Positions 27,539 to 37,271 of a stretch of DNA of 64,000 bases are shown here, in pieces; within the stretch, counting starts at the first letter, position 1, and the number at the start of each line of letters is the position of its first letter. The stretch comes from Arcicella rigui. GTDB taxonomy: Bacteria; Bacteroidota; Bacteroidia; Cytophagales; Spirosomataceae. The translations under genes were made by a program, and so were the position numbers. The stretch covers positions 124,001-188,000 of the forward strand of contig NZ_JAYFUM010000009.1 of assembly GCF_034929435.1 (NCBI RefSeq), written 5' to 3'. The notes beneath the pieces are model-generated. The model saw nothing but the letters and a program-made list of their open reading frames with translations. It was not told the origin of the DNA and searched no databases.

Positions 27539-28006
27539 TTAATAATGAATACCCAAACGCTGATAAATGAAGCTCATCAACCAAGCTGGGCCAATCATAA
27601 GAAAGAGTAAATCTTTGAAAAATGAGGGTTTTTTACCTTCTACTTTATGCCCCCAAAATTGACCAATCCAAGCCAAAACAAAAATGGTGACACAAACTTG
27701 CCACAAGGGAACAAAATTTAAGTCTTCTATCAAATAACAAAGAAATATACAAAAAGAAGAAAAGAGGAACATCCCGAAGGACAAAGATTTTGAAAGGGTA
27801 AAATAGAAAATCAAGGTAAACGTTAATATGACTAATGCTACATTCCCTTGAATTTGCCCAATATTGAAGTATGAAATTTTAATAGTGTACAACAAACCTA
27901 AAATACTAAAAAAAATAAGTGGCACACAAATCCAATGAATTGTTTTGTTAGTGGGATTTTGGTGGCTTTCTCCATATTCTTCAAGCCATTTGTCTATTGA
28001 TTTCAT
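27539..28006 (-). CDS. Mpo1-like (DUF962) membrane protein
   Basis: 155 residues from the ATG at 28006, which gives the family's usual opening (MKSIDKWLEEYGESHQN). Next come PTNKTIHWICVPLIFFSILGLLY and four hydrophobic helices, with WIGQFWGHKVEGKKPSFFKDLLFLMIGPAWL, the conserved C-terminal motif. His residues in ESHQN, TIHWI and WGHKVE are the likely Fe(II) ligands known from yeast Mpo1, a dioxygenase that shortens 2-hydroxy fatty acids. The same reaction here is inferred from family membership only. Confidence 0.87.
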   Translation of the reverse strand: MKSIDKWLEEYGESHQNPTNKTIHWICVPLIFFSILGLLYTIKISYFNIGQIQGNVALVILTFTLIFYFTLSKSLSFGMFLFSSFCIFLCYLIEDLNFVPLWQVCVTIFVLAWIGQFWGHKVEGKKPSFFKDLLFLMIGPAWLMSFIYQRLGIHY

Positions 28007-28197
28007 TTGAGTATGAATATTGAGTGGTTTAACAATATACAATTATACAAATATTTCTTCAAATAAGTCAATAAAATTATATATTTTTTGTACTATTCTA
28101 TTAAGAGATGTTCTGAATTAATAAAATATACTGACGCATTTCAAAATCGTGTAACTTCGTAAGCAAAATGTATTCAAACCAAAAAAAACTTTAAAAA

Positions 28198-28776
28198 GTG
28201 TTTATTGAACCTTATCACAACCAACATCAACAAAATACTATAAAAACAGGCTGGATAGAAGTAGTCTGCGGTTCGATGTTTTCTGGAAAAACAGAAGAAT
28301 TAATTCGTCGATTGAATCGTGCAAGAATTGCCAAACAAAAGGTTGCAATTTTCAAGCCTTCTATTGATACTCGCTATCATCAAGCAAATATTGTGTCACA
28401 TAATGCTTCTTCTATTAGCTCTACTCCCATTCAAAACTCCATTGAAATACTCCATCTTGCAGGCGACTGCGACGTAGTGGGTATAGATGAAGCTCAGTTT
28501 TTTGATGAAAAAATTGTGGAAATAGCCAATCAATTAGCCAATGAAGGCAAAAGAGTAATTGTTGCAGGCTTGGATATGGATTTTCAAGGAAATCCATTTG
28601 GGCCAATGCCCAAATTAATGGCAATTGCCGAATACATCACAAAAGTTCATGCTGTTTGTATGGTTTGTGGCGATGTAGCCAATTACTCTTACCGCAAAAC
28701 AGCCATCAAAGAACAAGTAATGCTTGGCGAAACCGACAGCTACGAAGCCCGATGCCGCAAATGTTTTCATTTGTAA
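28198..28776 (+). CDS. tdk: Thymidine kinase (type II)
   Basis: 192 residues, starting at a GTG (the family in Bacteroidota begins MFIEP). It phosphorylates thymidine with ATP in the salvage route. Seen are the P-loop GSMFSGKTEELIRR (about 29-42), the DEAQFFDE motif with catalytic Glu (about 98-105), and a structural zinc site CMVCGD plus CRKCF near the C-terminus. A -7-like box TAACTTCG lies at 28152-28159. porZ follows after 12 bp, so the two genes are probably co-transcribed. Confidence 0.96.
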   Translation: MFIEPYHNQHQQNTIKTGWIEVVCGSMFSGKTEELIRRLNRARIAKQKVAIFKPSIDTRYHQANIVSHNASSISSTPIQNSIEILHLAGDCDVVGIDEAQFFDEKIVEIANQLANEGKRVIVAGLDMDFQGNPFGPMPKLMAIAEYITKVHAVCMVCGDVANYSYRKTAIKEQVMLGETDSYEARCRKCFHL

Positions 28777-28788
28777 AATACAAGCGTA

Positions 28789-30618
28789 ATGATACCAAAT
28801 TTGAAAAAAATACCATATTTCTTGCTGATTACTTGCCTTGTTTTTCTGACGAACAAGCTGAATGCACAAACGCCCATTGGTACTTGGCAAACCTATTTTA
28901 ACTACGCCAAAGCCAAACAAGTACTGGTATTGGGAAACAAAATTTATTGTATCAGCGAAAATGGATTTTTCTATTATGACACCTCCGAAAACCAAGCCAT
29001 TACTTTATCAAAAATAGATGGACTCAGCGAAGTAGGCATTGCAAAAATTCATTACGTGGCTTCAAGGCAAAGTATTATTATCGCTTACACTTCTGGTAAT
29101 ATCGACATACTTAGCCTTTCGTCCACCAACGAACCACTTGAAATCAGTAATATTTCTTTATTGAAAGAATCGACTATTCAAGGAAGTAAAGGGGTAAATC
29201 ATATCGCCTCCAAAGATAATTTAGCCTATTTATCTTACAACTTTGGCTTGGTAGTTTTGGACGTAGCTAAGCAAGACATTAAAGAAACCTATCAAAATTT
29301 AGGAGACAAGGGTTCATCTATCGAGATTTATAAAACTGCTTTTGCCAACGACAGCATTTACTTGGCAACTTCGGTTGGAATCAGAAAGGCAAAGTATGCG
29401 AGTAATGTCAATTTGCAATATTTTGGTAATTGGTCAACTTTATACCCAGTCAAAAGTACGCTAAGTACTTGGCAAAATGGTATTCTTGTGGCTGATAACT
29501 CTGGAAAGATTTTTTCATATCAGAATGGCAAAAGCACTAATTTAATCGACCTCAGTAATAAAATTGATGTATTAGAAATCCTGCAAGCCAATAAATACTG
29601 GGTTTTGACAGGAACGTCGAGTAATATTTTAGATTTATCCCAAAACACATACAGCAGTTTTGGCAATGCCAATATTAAGGCAATCAAAGATTTACAAGTT
29701 GATGCACAAGGGAAATACTGGTTGGCTGATTATCAGAATGGTTTGATGAGTAACTCAGAAGGCAGTTTCAAATCTTATAGTCCACAAAGTTTGGATACGC
29801 TTTACCAAAACCGTAAAGATTCAGTTGTAGCAGATACCGAGGGAAATCTATGGATTAGAGGCTCAGTTTTTGGTGGCATTCTTGTCAAAAATTCAAGTAA
29901 TCAACAAAAGTATATTTCTACGGGAATCGGCTATGGAAATTTGCCAAGTAGCAATGTGAAAACTTTGGTTTTGGATAAAGATGGACAAATGTGGACGGGA
30001 ACAGACAAAGGAGTAGTCGTTTTTGACAGTCCGAGTAATGTTTTTTCGGGAAGCAACTTTGATGCTTACACGCCCATTTATGAAAAGAGGCGATTACTGG
30101 GCAATGAAACAGTCAATACGATTGCAGTGGATGGCGGAAATCGTAAATGGATGGGAACAAACAATGGATTGTTTCTATTCAGTTCAGATGGTACTTCATT
30201 GGTTTCGCAATTTACTGAAAGTGATTCTCCTTTGCCCTCAAACGAAATTTTATATGTAAAAACCGACAGCAAAGGCGAAGTATTTATTAGAACATCAAAA
30301 GGTTTGGTTTCTTACAGAGGCACAGCCACAGAAAGTACTTCTTTACAATCTGAAAATACCGTAAAAGTATTTCCTAACCCTGTTCGCCCTGATTTTGAAG
30401 GAACAATCGGTATTGAAGGCTTGGTAGAAAATGCTTTTGTAAAAATCACTGATATTGCTGGCAATCTCATTTATGAAACTCAGGCAAATGGCGGAACTGC
30501 CACTTGGAATGGAAAAACACTTGCAGGTAAAAAAGCAGAAACAGGCATTTATTTGATTTTTAGCGGAAATGCTAAAGGAGAAGAAACTTTAGTGAATAGA
30601 TTGGTCATTGTAAAATAA
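28789..30618 (+). CDS. porZ: Type IX secretion protein PorZ-like
   Basis: 609 residues with a Sec signal (FLLITCLVFLTNKLNA). It contains two sets of beta-propeller blades with periodic x-W-x-G-(T/S) motifs (QMWTGTDKGVVVF, RKWMGTNNGLFLF, KYWLADYQNGLM) and a C-terminal type IX sorting domain: PNPVRPDFEGTI, DIAGNLIYE, GTATWNGKTLAGKKAETGIYLIF. PorZ is part of the surface complex that links cargo to anionic LPS in Porphyromonas. The characterised protein is about 770 residues, so this one is shorter. The PorZ name rests on domain order and position after tdk; a general two-component-regulator-propeller protein is the alternative. Confidence 0.8.
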   Translation: MIPNLKKIPYFLLITCLVFLTNKLNAQTPIGTWQTYFNYAKAKQVLVLGNKIYCISENGFFYYDTSENQAITLSKIDGLSEVGIAKIHYVASRQSIIIAYTSGNIDILSLSSTNEPLEISNISLLKESTIQGSKGVNHIASKDNLAYLSYNFGLVVLDVAKQDIKETYQNLGDKGSSIEIYKTAFANDSIYLATSVGIRKAKYASNVNLQYFGNWSTLYPVKSTLSTWQNGILVADNSGKIFSYQNGKSTNLIDLSNKIDVLEILQANKYWVLTGTSSNILDLSQNTYSSFGNANIKAIKDLQVDAQGKYWLADYQNGLMSNSEGSFKSYSPQSLDTLYQNRKDSVVADTEGNLWIRGSVFGGILVKNSSNQQKYISTGIGYGNLPSSNVKTLVLDKDGQMWTGTDKGVVVFDSPSNVFSGSNFDAYTPIYEKRRLLGNETVNTIAVDGGNRKWMGTNNGLFLFSSDGTSLVSQFTESDSPLPSNEILYVKTDSKGEVFIRTSKGLVSYRGTATESTSLQSENTVKVFPNPVRPDFEGTIGIEGLVENAFVKITDIAGNLIYETQANGGTATWNGKTLAGKKAETGIYLIFSGNAKGEETLVNRLVIVK

Positions 30619-30619
30619 T

Positions 30620-30655
30620 AAGGGTTTAGCCTTCAAAAGAAATGCTAAACCCTTA
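30620..30655. terminator. Terminator after porZ
   Basis: AAGGGTTTAGC pairs with GCTAAACCCTT around CTTCAAAAGAAAT. It lies between convergent genes, with no long T-run. Confidence 0.75.
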
Positions 30656-30662
30656 TTCTGTA

Positions 30663-31253
30663 TTAGTCTTCTAATTTCACATGTCCCCAGTTTTCACCCG
30701 AACGAATTCGGTTTAACTGAGTATGAGTAATGCCAAATTGCTTGGCTATCATTTTCAAACGGTTTTTATCAGACCTCAACATTTTTTTAATCATCAATAC
30801 TTTACTTTCTGTTAGTTTGTAGTTTTTAGTCCTTTTCGGAATTACTCTATCTTTCACCGCAGGATTGTCACGATTGTGGATTGTCATTTCGTCACGAGTA
30901 GCCCATTTTAAATTTTCAAAATAATTATTTAGCTTATCGTGGTCGAGATGGATAACAAATTTTTGTTCTTCATTATCTTTTGGTACAAAAAACTCAGCAA
31001 CTAATTTATGTACATAACGATTTAAGGATTTATTACCTTTTGCTCTGATATTGAGCGACTTGTAACCTTGAATTTTTGAGCCATTAATAATCTCGCCATG
31101 TACCGAATTATTCTGAAAGCTCTTTAATCGACCGTAATTTGACACCTTGTAAACAGGTGGATTTTCAACTTCATTAAAAGGAATATCTACCCATTTTTCA
31201 TTCCAGAAACTTAAATTCTTCTTAGCTCCTGAAGGTCCTTTTTTGTCCATCAT
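30663..31253 (-). CDS. NUMOD4/HNH homing-type endonuclease-like protein
   Basis: 196 residues. A NUMOD4 motif at the start (KWVDIPFNEVENPPVYKVSNYGRLKSF) is followed by an HNH_3-like core (RYVHKLVAEFFV, then VIHLDHDKLNNYFENLKWATRDE with HxD and N). A C-terminal helix-turn-helix (LRSDKNRLKMIAKQFGITHTQLNRIRSG) has the NUMOD1/AP2-like role of binding DNA. Such proteins are mostly phage or intron homing nucleases, but stand-alone chromosomal copies exist. No intron, intein or interrupted gene is seen around it. Catalysis is inferred, not shown. Confidence 0.8.
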   Translation of the reverse strand: MMDKKGPSGAKKNLSFWNEKWVDIPFNEVENPPVYKVSNYGRLKSFQNNSVHGEIINGSKIQGYKSLNIRAKGNKSLNRYVHKLVAEFFVPKDNEEQKFVIHLDHDKLNNYFENLKWATRDEMTIHNRDNPAVKDRVIPKRTKNYKLTESKVLMIKKMLRSDKNRLKMIAKQFGITHTQLNRIRSGENWGHVKLED

Positions 31254-31328
31254 GTTAGTAAAATTAGCGTTTTATGTGGTCAGTATTTATTTAATTTAAC
31301 TATAACTCTTAGGCAATGTTTGTATAAT

Positions 31329-33374
31329 TTAATGATGGTATCTATAAATTCTACACTCTCCGGCATCGAGTGAACCTACATTGATTTGGTTTTGAGAAGG
31401 CACAATATTTTCCGTACTTGGGTGAGTAGAATAAATATTTTCTAATTTATTCAATTCAACAGCATTTTCCAATACAACTTCACTGCTTTTATTTTCCAAA
31501 TCCATATTTACAATAAATAAGTAAGTTCGGTTTTCGGTCTGAGTCCAAGCGATTACCTTCTTTTGTCCAGCAAAATCTGGTTCAATTAGCCAACGTGTAC
31601 TTTGGTTTCCAAGTGTTGGGCAAACACTTTCAGAAATTTTTCTCAAAATAGTCAAATTATGGAATAATTCCCCATTTTTCCCCCACTGAAATTTTGTTTT
31701 CGTTGCTTTTGGTCCTTCTGAAAGCTGAAATACATACAATTTTGTATAATGCTCGTTTGGTGCAGGCGTTGGGTGAGGGTCACGTTGTTCAAAACCTAAA
31801 CTCATATAAGTAGGCATATCTGCGAGAAATAATGCCATAAACATTCTTACTTCGTTGCCTTTTAGGTAAAATTCATCAAAACGTGGGTCGTCTTTATCTG
31901 CGGTAATGATGGTAAAATTCGGAGCAAATTTTCTGGTTGTTAATAAATGATGATAACGGGCAAATGAGGAAACAAAAATCTCTGAACCCAATACCATCGA
32001 CTGTAAATCACCTAAAGTACTGTCAGCATCCGAGCCTTCTAAATGGTCTTCTTCTACCCCATAAGCCATCGTATTGGGTGGTGCTAAGAAACTTTCTGCA
32101 AAATAGCCAAAATAAGGTCTGTGCTGGCAAATTTCATGTTTGATATACTTATGAATGTCATAATACAAATCTGGGTTTTCTGGCGTACCTTCTTTCCTCA
32201 ACTGTACGTGCGACATATCTCCACGCATAAAGTCAAAATTATAATCACGAGCAAAACCTAAGTACTTCTCTGCGGTATATGACCATACTTCATAGCGAGG
32301 TTTCGAGAAATCAATTTCCCAATCTGCATTATCATTTAAACTTTCATACAGTTTGAAACGAGCTAATGGGCCAAAAACCCTTGACATTTCTTCTGGCTTT
32401 GAAATAATAAAATCACGCCAAACTCTACCGTCAGCATCAACCGTTTTAGCTTCTTCTCTTTTATCTACTTCCAAACCTCTATATGGCGGTGCCATTGTAG
32501 CAGGTACTGGTTCGTAGCCTTCAGCAAATAGATGATTGATGAGTTGATTTCGGCGTTGGTTACGTCTTTCTAAATGCTCCTTCTCACCAAAAAGTACTTG
32601 TAATCTTTTTTCTTCAGCAAAAAGACGATTATCAAAAAATACTTCTTTTTCTTTTGGATAGTCATCAGCGGAAACGCCACCAAATTGAGCTAAAAAATCT
32701 AAAATTAGTTCTTGTACTTTTTCATGCAAATTGGCAGCATGGTCTGTAATTTCAAACTCTCTTCTTTGTAGCCATTCAAAAAAATGTGGATTAGCCAATG
32801 CCACTTCCGAATAGCGGTCGGTGTGTGGAATCACATCCATCCCAACGGTTTTGCCCATCAAATGCAGTAGATTGGATACAACCTTTAGCTGTTTCTCTAC
32901 GGTATTCAAATGAGGGAAGTATTGAGCTAATTCAGCATCAAAAAACTCGGGATTAATATTCCAACTCGCCATACCGTATAAGCTTGCGACTACACCACAC
33001 TCCCAAATTGGAAGTAAATGAATAGAAGACTGAGCTTGCGGAAGAGTAAGAGCATACTTCACTACATTGAAAAAACTACCAATGGTACGAACGTTGATAC
33101 CTACCATGTTGACAGTCTTGAACCAAGAAGTGTCCGTATTTTTTTGAACTGGGCTTTCAATACTGTTGTTCGGATTGAGAGCCTGATACAAATCTGCTTG
33201 ACCAAAGCGTTTTTCCAAAATATAAAGTAATTGGACTGCAGGAATTTTCACTGCTTCTTCGGGCAATAGATTTACAATGAAGGAATGTTTTTGGGTGGAA
33301 AAGGCCGTAATAGCCTCCTGTTGATGATTCGTCCAGTAGTGCTGAAAATCATCATAATGTTCAGGAATATTCAT
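31329..33374 (-). CDS. Alpha-amylase family (GH13-like) protein
   Basis: 681 residues from the ATG at 33374; the longer frame to 33422 would leave only 8 bp before the divergent frame. It shows GH13-like landmarks: a region I-like motif MDVIPHTDRYSE (about 180), region II-like FDFMRGDMSHVQ with a candidate nucleophile Asp (about 385), and region III-like YFAESFLAPP with a candidate acid Glu (about 425). A C-terminal beta domain has NRTYLFIVNMDLENKSS. Region I usually ends in NH; here it reads PHT. It has no signal peptide, so it is probably cytoplasmic. The substrate is unknown, and no glycogen genes are nearby. Confidence 0.65.
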   Translation of the reverse strand: MNIPEHYDDFQHYWTNHQQEAITAFSTQKHSFIVNLLPEEAVKIPAVQLLYILEKRFGQADLYQALNPNNSIESPVQKNTDTSWFKTVNMVGINVRTIGSFFNVVKYALTLPQAQSSIHLLPIWECGVVASLYGMASWNINPEFFDAELAQYFPHLNTVEKQLKVVSNLLHLMGKTVGMDVIPHTDRYSEVALANPHFFEWLQRREFEITDHAANLHEKVQELILDFLAQFGGVSADDYPKEKEVFFDNRLFAEEKRLQVLFGEKEHLERRNQRRNQLINHLFAEGYEPVPATMAPPYRGLEVDKREEAKTVDADGRVWRDFIISKPEEMSRVFGPLARFKLYESLNDNADWEIDFSKPRYEVWSYTAEKYLGFARDYNFDFMRGDMSHVQLRKEGTPENPDLYYDIHKYIKHEICQHRPYFGYFAESFLAPPNTMAYGVEEDHLEGSDADSTLGDLQSMVLGSEIFVSSFARYHHLLTTRKFAPNFTIITADKDDPRFDEFYLKGNEVRMFMALFLADMPTYMSLGFEQRDPHPTPAPNEHYTKLYVFQLSEGPKATKTKFQWGKNGELFHNLTILRKISESVCPTLGNQSTRWLIEPDFAGQKKVIAWTQTENRTYLFIVNMDLENKSSEVVLENAVELNKLENIYSTHPSTENIVPSQNQINVGSLDAGECRIYRYHH

Positions 33375-33472
33375 AAATGTTGTATAAAAATGGTCTTTCG
33401 TTTTTTTGAGAACTAAAGTCACTCAGAAAAATGTTTAAAAATAAAATAAATTATTGGAAAATTTATACAATT

Positions 33473-33829
33473 ATGAAAACATTAGTCGTTGGAGCGTCCA
33501 CAAATCCAGAAAGGTATTCATTTATCGCTACAAATATGTTAAAATCTTATGGACATGAAGTGGTTTTGTATGGAAAAAAAAGCGGAGAAGTAGCAGGAAG
33601 TGTAATTGAGACTGCTCAAAAGCCATTTGAAGGAATAGATACTATTACAATGTACGTTGGTGCAAATCATCAGTCAGAATTGTACAATTACTTAATTCAA
33701 TTAAAACCCAGAAGAATAATTTTTAATCCCGGTACAGAAAATCCAGTTTTTGAAGAAAAAGCCTTACAAGCTGGTATAGAGGTAGAAGAAGCCTGTACTT
33801 TAGTTTTACTTTCTACGAAACAGTACTAA
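33473..33829 (+). CDS. CoA-binding domain protein (YccU-like)
   Basis: 118 residues from the ATG at 33473, which puts the Rossmann start first (MKTLVVGASTNPERYSF). A Rossmann fold close to the succinyl-CoA synthetase alpha N-terminus follows, with FNPGTENPVFEEKA and EEACTLVLL at the end. These proteins bind CoA; their biological role is unsettled. It is divergent from the GH13-like gene, with a 98-bp shared promoter region. Confidence 0.88.
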   Translation: MKTLVVGASTNPERYSFIATNMLKSYGHEVVLYGKKSGEVAGSVIETAQKPFEGIDTITMYVGANHQSELYNYLIQLKPRRIIFNPGTENPVFEEKALQAGIEVEEACTLVLLSTKQY

Positions 33830-33910
33830 TGATTGGATATGAGTTTTGAATGATTAATTATGAGATAGTCTTGTTTAAAACTTTTTACTCAAAAATCATT
33901 ATCAACTCAA

Positions 33911-33958
33911 TTATAACAATAAAGCCCGAAGAAATTTCTTCGGGCTTTATTGTTATAA
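33911..33958. terminator. 48-bp perfect palindrome, shared terminator
   Basis: Bases 33911-33934 are the exact reverse complement of 33935-33958; the core is AAAGCCCGAAGAAATTTC. It lies between the convergent CoA-binding and TonB receptor genes, and A-runs and T-runs surround a GC-rich core. The most likely role is a bidirectional terminator. Confidence 0.88.
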
Positions 33959-33974
33959 AAAGCTTTTATCAATC

Positions 33975-36900
33975 TTAGTTGAAGATATAACGAATACCTA
34001 ATTGAATTTGGTAAACGTTTGATAAAGCATAGTTTTTAACAAAAGTATCTTGTAATAAAACAGTCTTGTTATTTACTACTTGAGTAGCTAATCTATAGCT
34101 TGGGTTACCAGCAGCATCTACACTTGCTAATGTTAAAGGAGCAGTTGTAGCAGCAGTATAAGTTAAACCAGCTGTATTAGAAATAAGGTTACCTACGTTC
34201 AAAATATCAGCTCTGAAACGAAGCGTATTTACTTTCTTACCTACTTTGATGTTGAAGTCTTGTTCAGCAGAGAAATCAAAACGAGTCAACCATGGGAATT
34301 GCTGTCCATTTCTTTCAGCATAAGAACCTCTTCTTGATGATAAATATTGATCGTTATTAATCCAAGCATCAAAAGCAGCTTGTTGTTGTTCAGGAGTAAA
34401 TGTACCGTTAGCAACAAAGTTTAATTTTTCACCAGCTTTAGGGATATAAATCAAGTCGTTGTTGTTCTGACCATCTCCGTTAAAGTCGTTAGAATAAACA
34501 TAAGAAAGCTTAGTACCACTGTTTGAAACCATACCTAAAGTAAATGTAGTAGCTCCACCGATTTTACCGCCATAATTGATACGGTAATTTACATATCCTA
34601 CAAAACGGCTACGTAAATCGTTGTTTGAATAACCTAATCCTAAATAGTTTACACCGCCTACTGTTGGAGTAGCAGCATCAACTGTACTACCTACTGAAGC
34701 AATGTCTTTAGCATAAGCATAAGTATATGCAATCATACCACCCCAACCATTAGTGTTTGGTTTTTCTAATTTAGCTGTAAAGCTGTAAGAATAACCTTCG
34801 TCTGTGTTAGTTAAGATGTAAGCACTGTTTGTTTTGGCGTTAATATAAAGCGAGTTAGCAGCAGCCACTGATCTTGGATAACGGCTACGGTTATCAGCAC
34901 CTGCAAAAGTTGCCGTAGGAGCTTTCAAGTTTACGTCGATATATTTCAAACCATTTACGTTTTGGTTATAGATATATTCTAAAGTACCGATAAATCCGAA
35001 TGGAAGCTTGTGGTCAACAGCGATGTTTGTTTTCCAAATTTGAGGGAATTTTAAATTCTCATCATTAGCATTCAACGTAAAGGCAGGAATTGTTGAAAGG
35101 TCTGTTGTCGAAGGCGTGTATTTGCTTGGGTCCAAAGTGAATGGGAAAGCAGTTGTGTTATCCGCACTTCTCAAAGCTGTGTTCACACCGTTGTTACCTA
35201 ATTGGTTAGAAATTAACACATAAGGAATACGAGCTAAGAATAAACCAGAACCACCACGAATTTGAGTTGTTTTATCGCCTTTCAAGTCATAGTTAAAACC
35301 AATTCTTGGAGATATATAAACTCTATTTTTCGGCATATTTGCTGTGTTGATTGTATAATCAGCACCATCTGGCGTTTTGTAAGTTAAACCTGCCACAGTA
35401 GCATTATAGTAGTCGATTTCAGTACCAACTGCGATATAGTCTGCACGAATACCAGCTGTAATTTTCAAGTTTTCTTTCAATTGATATTCATCTTGAACGT
35501 ACGCTGAAGTTGTCGATACTTTCAATACTTGCCAAGGGTCTTGTCCGTTAGGCAATAATGAATAACGGTAGTTGAAACGAGCTAAAGTAACTGGAGAAAC
35601 TGTCAAATTTGGATTTGCCAAGTATGCGTTCATTGCCGTCTCGAAATCTGCCATTGATCTATACACATATACACCTTGTGAAGATGGGAAGAATAAGTTA
35701 TCAGACTTGAAGAACTCGTAAGATAAACCTGCTGTAAGTGTATGCTTTCCAGAGAAGTAAGTAAAGTTATCTGTTAAATTGAAAGTAGAATATCTCAACT
35801 TGTTGCTTGGAGTGAATGGGTCCATACCAGCAGATGTATAAGTTGATCTTGTAGTTGGGTCTTGAATCTCAATCAATGGGAACAACTGTGTACGATACTC
35901 TCTGTCTTCAACTTGCTTATTATAAGTAGCAATTAAGTTGTTTGCCATTCTTGAATTAAACGTTGAGTTTAATTCCGCAACAATTGAACGAGTGTTATCT
36001 TGAATGATATAACCTGTATTTTGTGGCGACATAGCCGTTGCAGAGTTAGTTCTGTTACCAAAACCAGCAGTAGCACTACTATTACTACCCGAAATTAAAT
36101 TGTCTGATTTTGAATCGTGGTGCGAGTAACGAACTGTTAACTTATGCTTATCATTGATGTTGTAATCAATACGAGCTAAGAATTTCTTACTGTTTGAAAC
36201 GCTGTTAAATCCGTCTAATGCACCAGCATTCCAACCAAGCTTACCCATAATATCTGATACTTTCTGTAAGTCAGCAAGAGTTGTTCTTGAAACGTTACCT
36301 CCACCGCTTCCAGTATTTGCCGACCAGCTTAATGCAGGCTGAGTACTTTCAATTGTTTCAGCATTGATGAAGTAAAACAATTTGTTTTTGATAATAGCAC
36401 CACCTACACGGAAACCTGTTGTTTTTTCGCTAAAGTCTGTGATTTTTACTGTAGTTGTATCAATCTTGTTACCAACTAATTTTTGGTTTTTGAAGAAGTG
36501 ATACACAGAACCTGAAACATCATTTGTACCCGAACGAGTTACAGCGTTGATAGCTGCCCCTGTAAAACCTGACTGACGAACATCGAAAGGTGCAATGTTG
36601 ATTTGTAATTGTTCAACCGCATCTAAAGAAATTGCACCATAACCAGTTCTACCACCTGCCTGAGCATCACTACCCAAACCGAAACCGTTGTTAAATACAG
36701 AACCGTCAATGGTAAAGTTGTTGAAACGTGAATCTTGACCAGCGAATGAAGTACCATTACTATAAGCGTTGTACTTTGTAACACTGTTGATTGTACGGTT
36801 TAAAGTTGGTAAACTCGATAAAGTTTGTCCAGAGAAAGTACTTGAAGCACCTGTTTTACTTGAACTGAAAATATCGCTTTTACCTGCAGTTACTACTACT

Positions 36901-37271
36901 TCAGCCAATTGCTTACCTTCTTCTGTAAGTTTGATATTAAAGTTACTCGCAACCCCTAATGTTGTAAAAACTTCTGAAAGAACCTCTGGTTTGTAACCTA
37001 CAAATGTTACAGTAACTGTAAATGGTCCACCAACCCTAACGCCCGGTAATGTAAAACGACCAGCAGCATTTGTTGAAGCACCATAACGTGAACCAGAAGG
37101 AGTATGTACAGCAACAACGGAAGCTCCTGGCAAAGCCTCTCCCTTTGCATCTACTACACTACCTGTAATAGAAGAAGATGTCACCTGAGCAAAAACCTGT
37201 ACACTGGAAATGGTAGCCATTATCGCAATAACAATTGCAGTAACTACCTTTGTTGTAAAGAATTTCTTCAT
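33975..37271 (-). CDS. TonB-dependent receptor, OAR-like, with carboxypeptidase regulatory domain
   Basis: 1098 residues. The signal peptide MKKFFTTKVVTAIVIAIMATISSVQVFAQ is split here by function only: Lys-rich start, hydrophobic core, AQ cleavage site. A carboxypeptidase-D regulatory-like domain lies at about 33-115 (ITGSVVDAKGEALPGASVVA, TNAAGRFTLPGV, VGYKPEV). The plug follows at about 125-240 (VVVTAGKSDIF, DAVEQLQINIAPFDVRQSGFTGAAINAVTRSGTN has the OAR signature). The rest is a 22-strand barrel ending LGIRYIFN. There is no SusD-type partner, so it may import a small ligand or act as an adhesin-like receptor. Ligand unknown. Confidence 0.93.
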   Translation of the reverse strand: MKKFFTTKVVTAIVIAIMATISSVQVFAQVTSSSITGSVVDAKGEALPGASVVAVHTPSGSRYGASTNAAGRFTLPGVRVGGPFTVTVTFVGYKPEVLSEVFTTLGVASNFNIKLTEEGKQLAEVVVTAGKSDIFSSSKTGASSTFSGQTLSSLPTLNRTINSVTKYNAYSNGTSFAGQDSRFNNFTIDGSVFNNGFGLGSDAQAGGRTGYGAISLDAVEQLQINIAPFDVRQSGFTGAAINAVTRSGTNDVSGSVYHFFKNQKLVGNKIDTTTVKITDFSEKTTGFRVGGAIIKNKLFYFINAETIESTQPALSWSANTGSGGGNVSRTTLADLQKVSDIMGKLGWNAGALDGFNSVSNSKKFLARIDYNINDKHKLTVRYSHHDSKSDNLISGSNSSATAGFGNRTNSATAMSPQNTGYIIQDNTRSIVAELNSTFNSRMANNLIATYNKQVEDREYRTQLFPLIEIQDPTTRSTYTSAGMDPFTPSNKLRYSTFNLTDNFTYFSGKHTLTAGLSYEFFKSDNLFFPSSQGVYVYRSMADFETAMNAYLANPNLTVSPVTLARFNYRYSLLPNGQDPWQVLKVSTTSAYVQDEYQLKENLKITAGIRADYIAVGTEIDYYNATVAGLTYKTPDGADYTINTANMPKNRVYISPRIGFNYDLKGDKTTQIRGGSGLFLARIPYVLISNQLGNNGVNTALRSADNTTAFPFTLDPSKYTPSTTDLSTIPAFTLNANDENLKFPQIWKTNIAVDHKLPFGFIGTLEYIYNQNVNGLKYIDVNLKAPTATFAGADNRSRYPRSVAAANSLYINAKTNSAYILTNTDEGYSYSFTAKLEKPNTNGWGGMIAYTYAYAKDIASVGSTVDAATPTVGGVNYLGLGYSNNDLRSRFVGYVNYRINYGGKIGGATTFTLGMVSNSGTKLSYVYSNDFNGDGQNNNDLIYIPKAGEKLNFVANGTFTPEQQQAAFDAWINNDQYLSSRRGSYAERNGQQFPWLTRFDFSAEQDFNIKVGKKVNTLRFRADILNVGNLISNTAGLTYTAATTAPLTLASVDAAGNPSYRLATQVVNNKTVLLQDTFVKNYALSNVYQIQLGIRYIFN

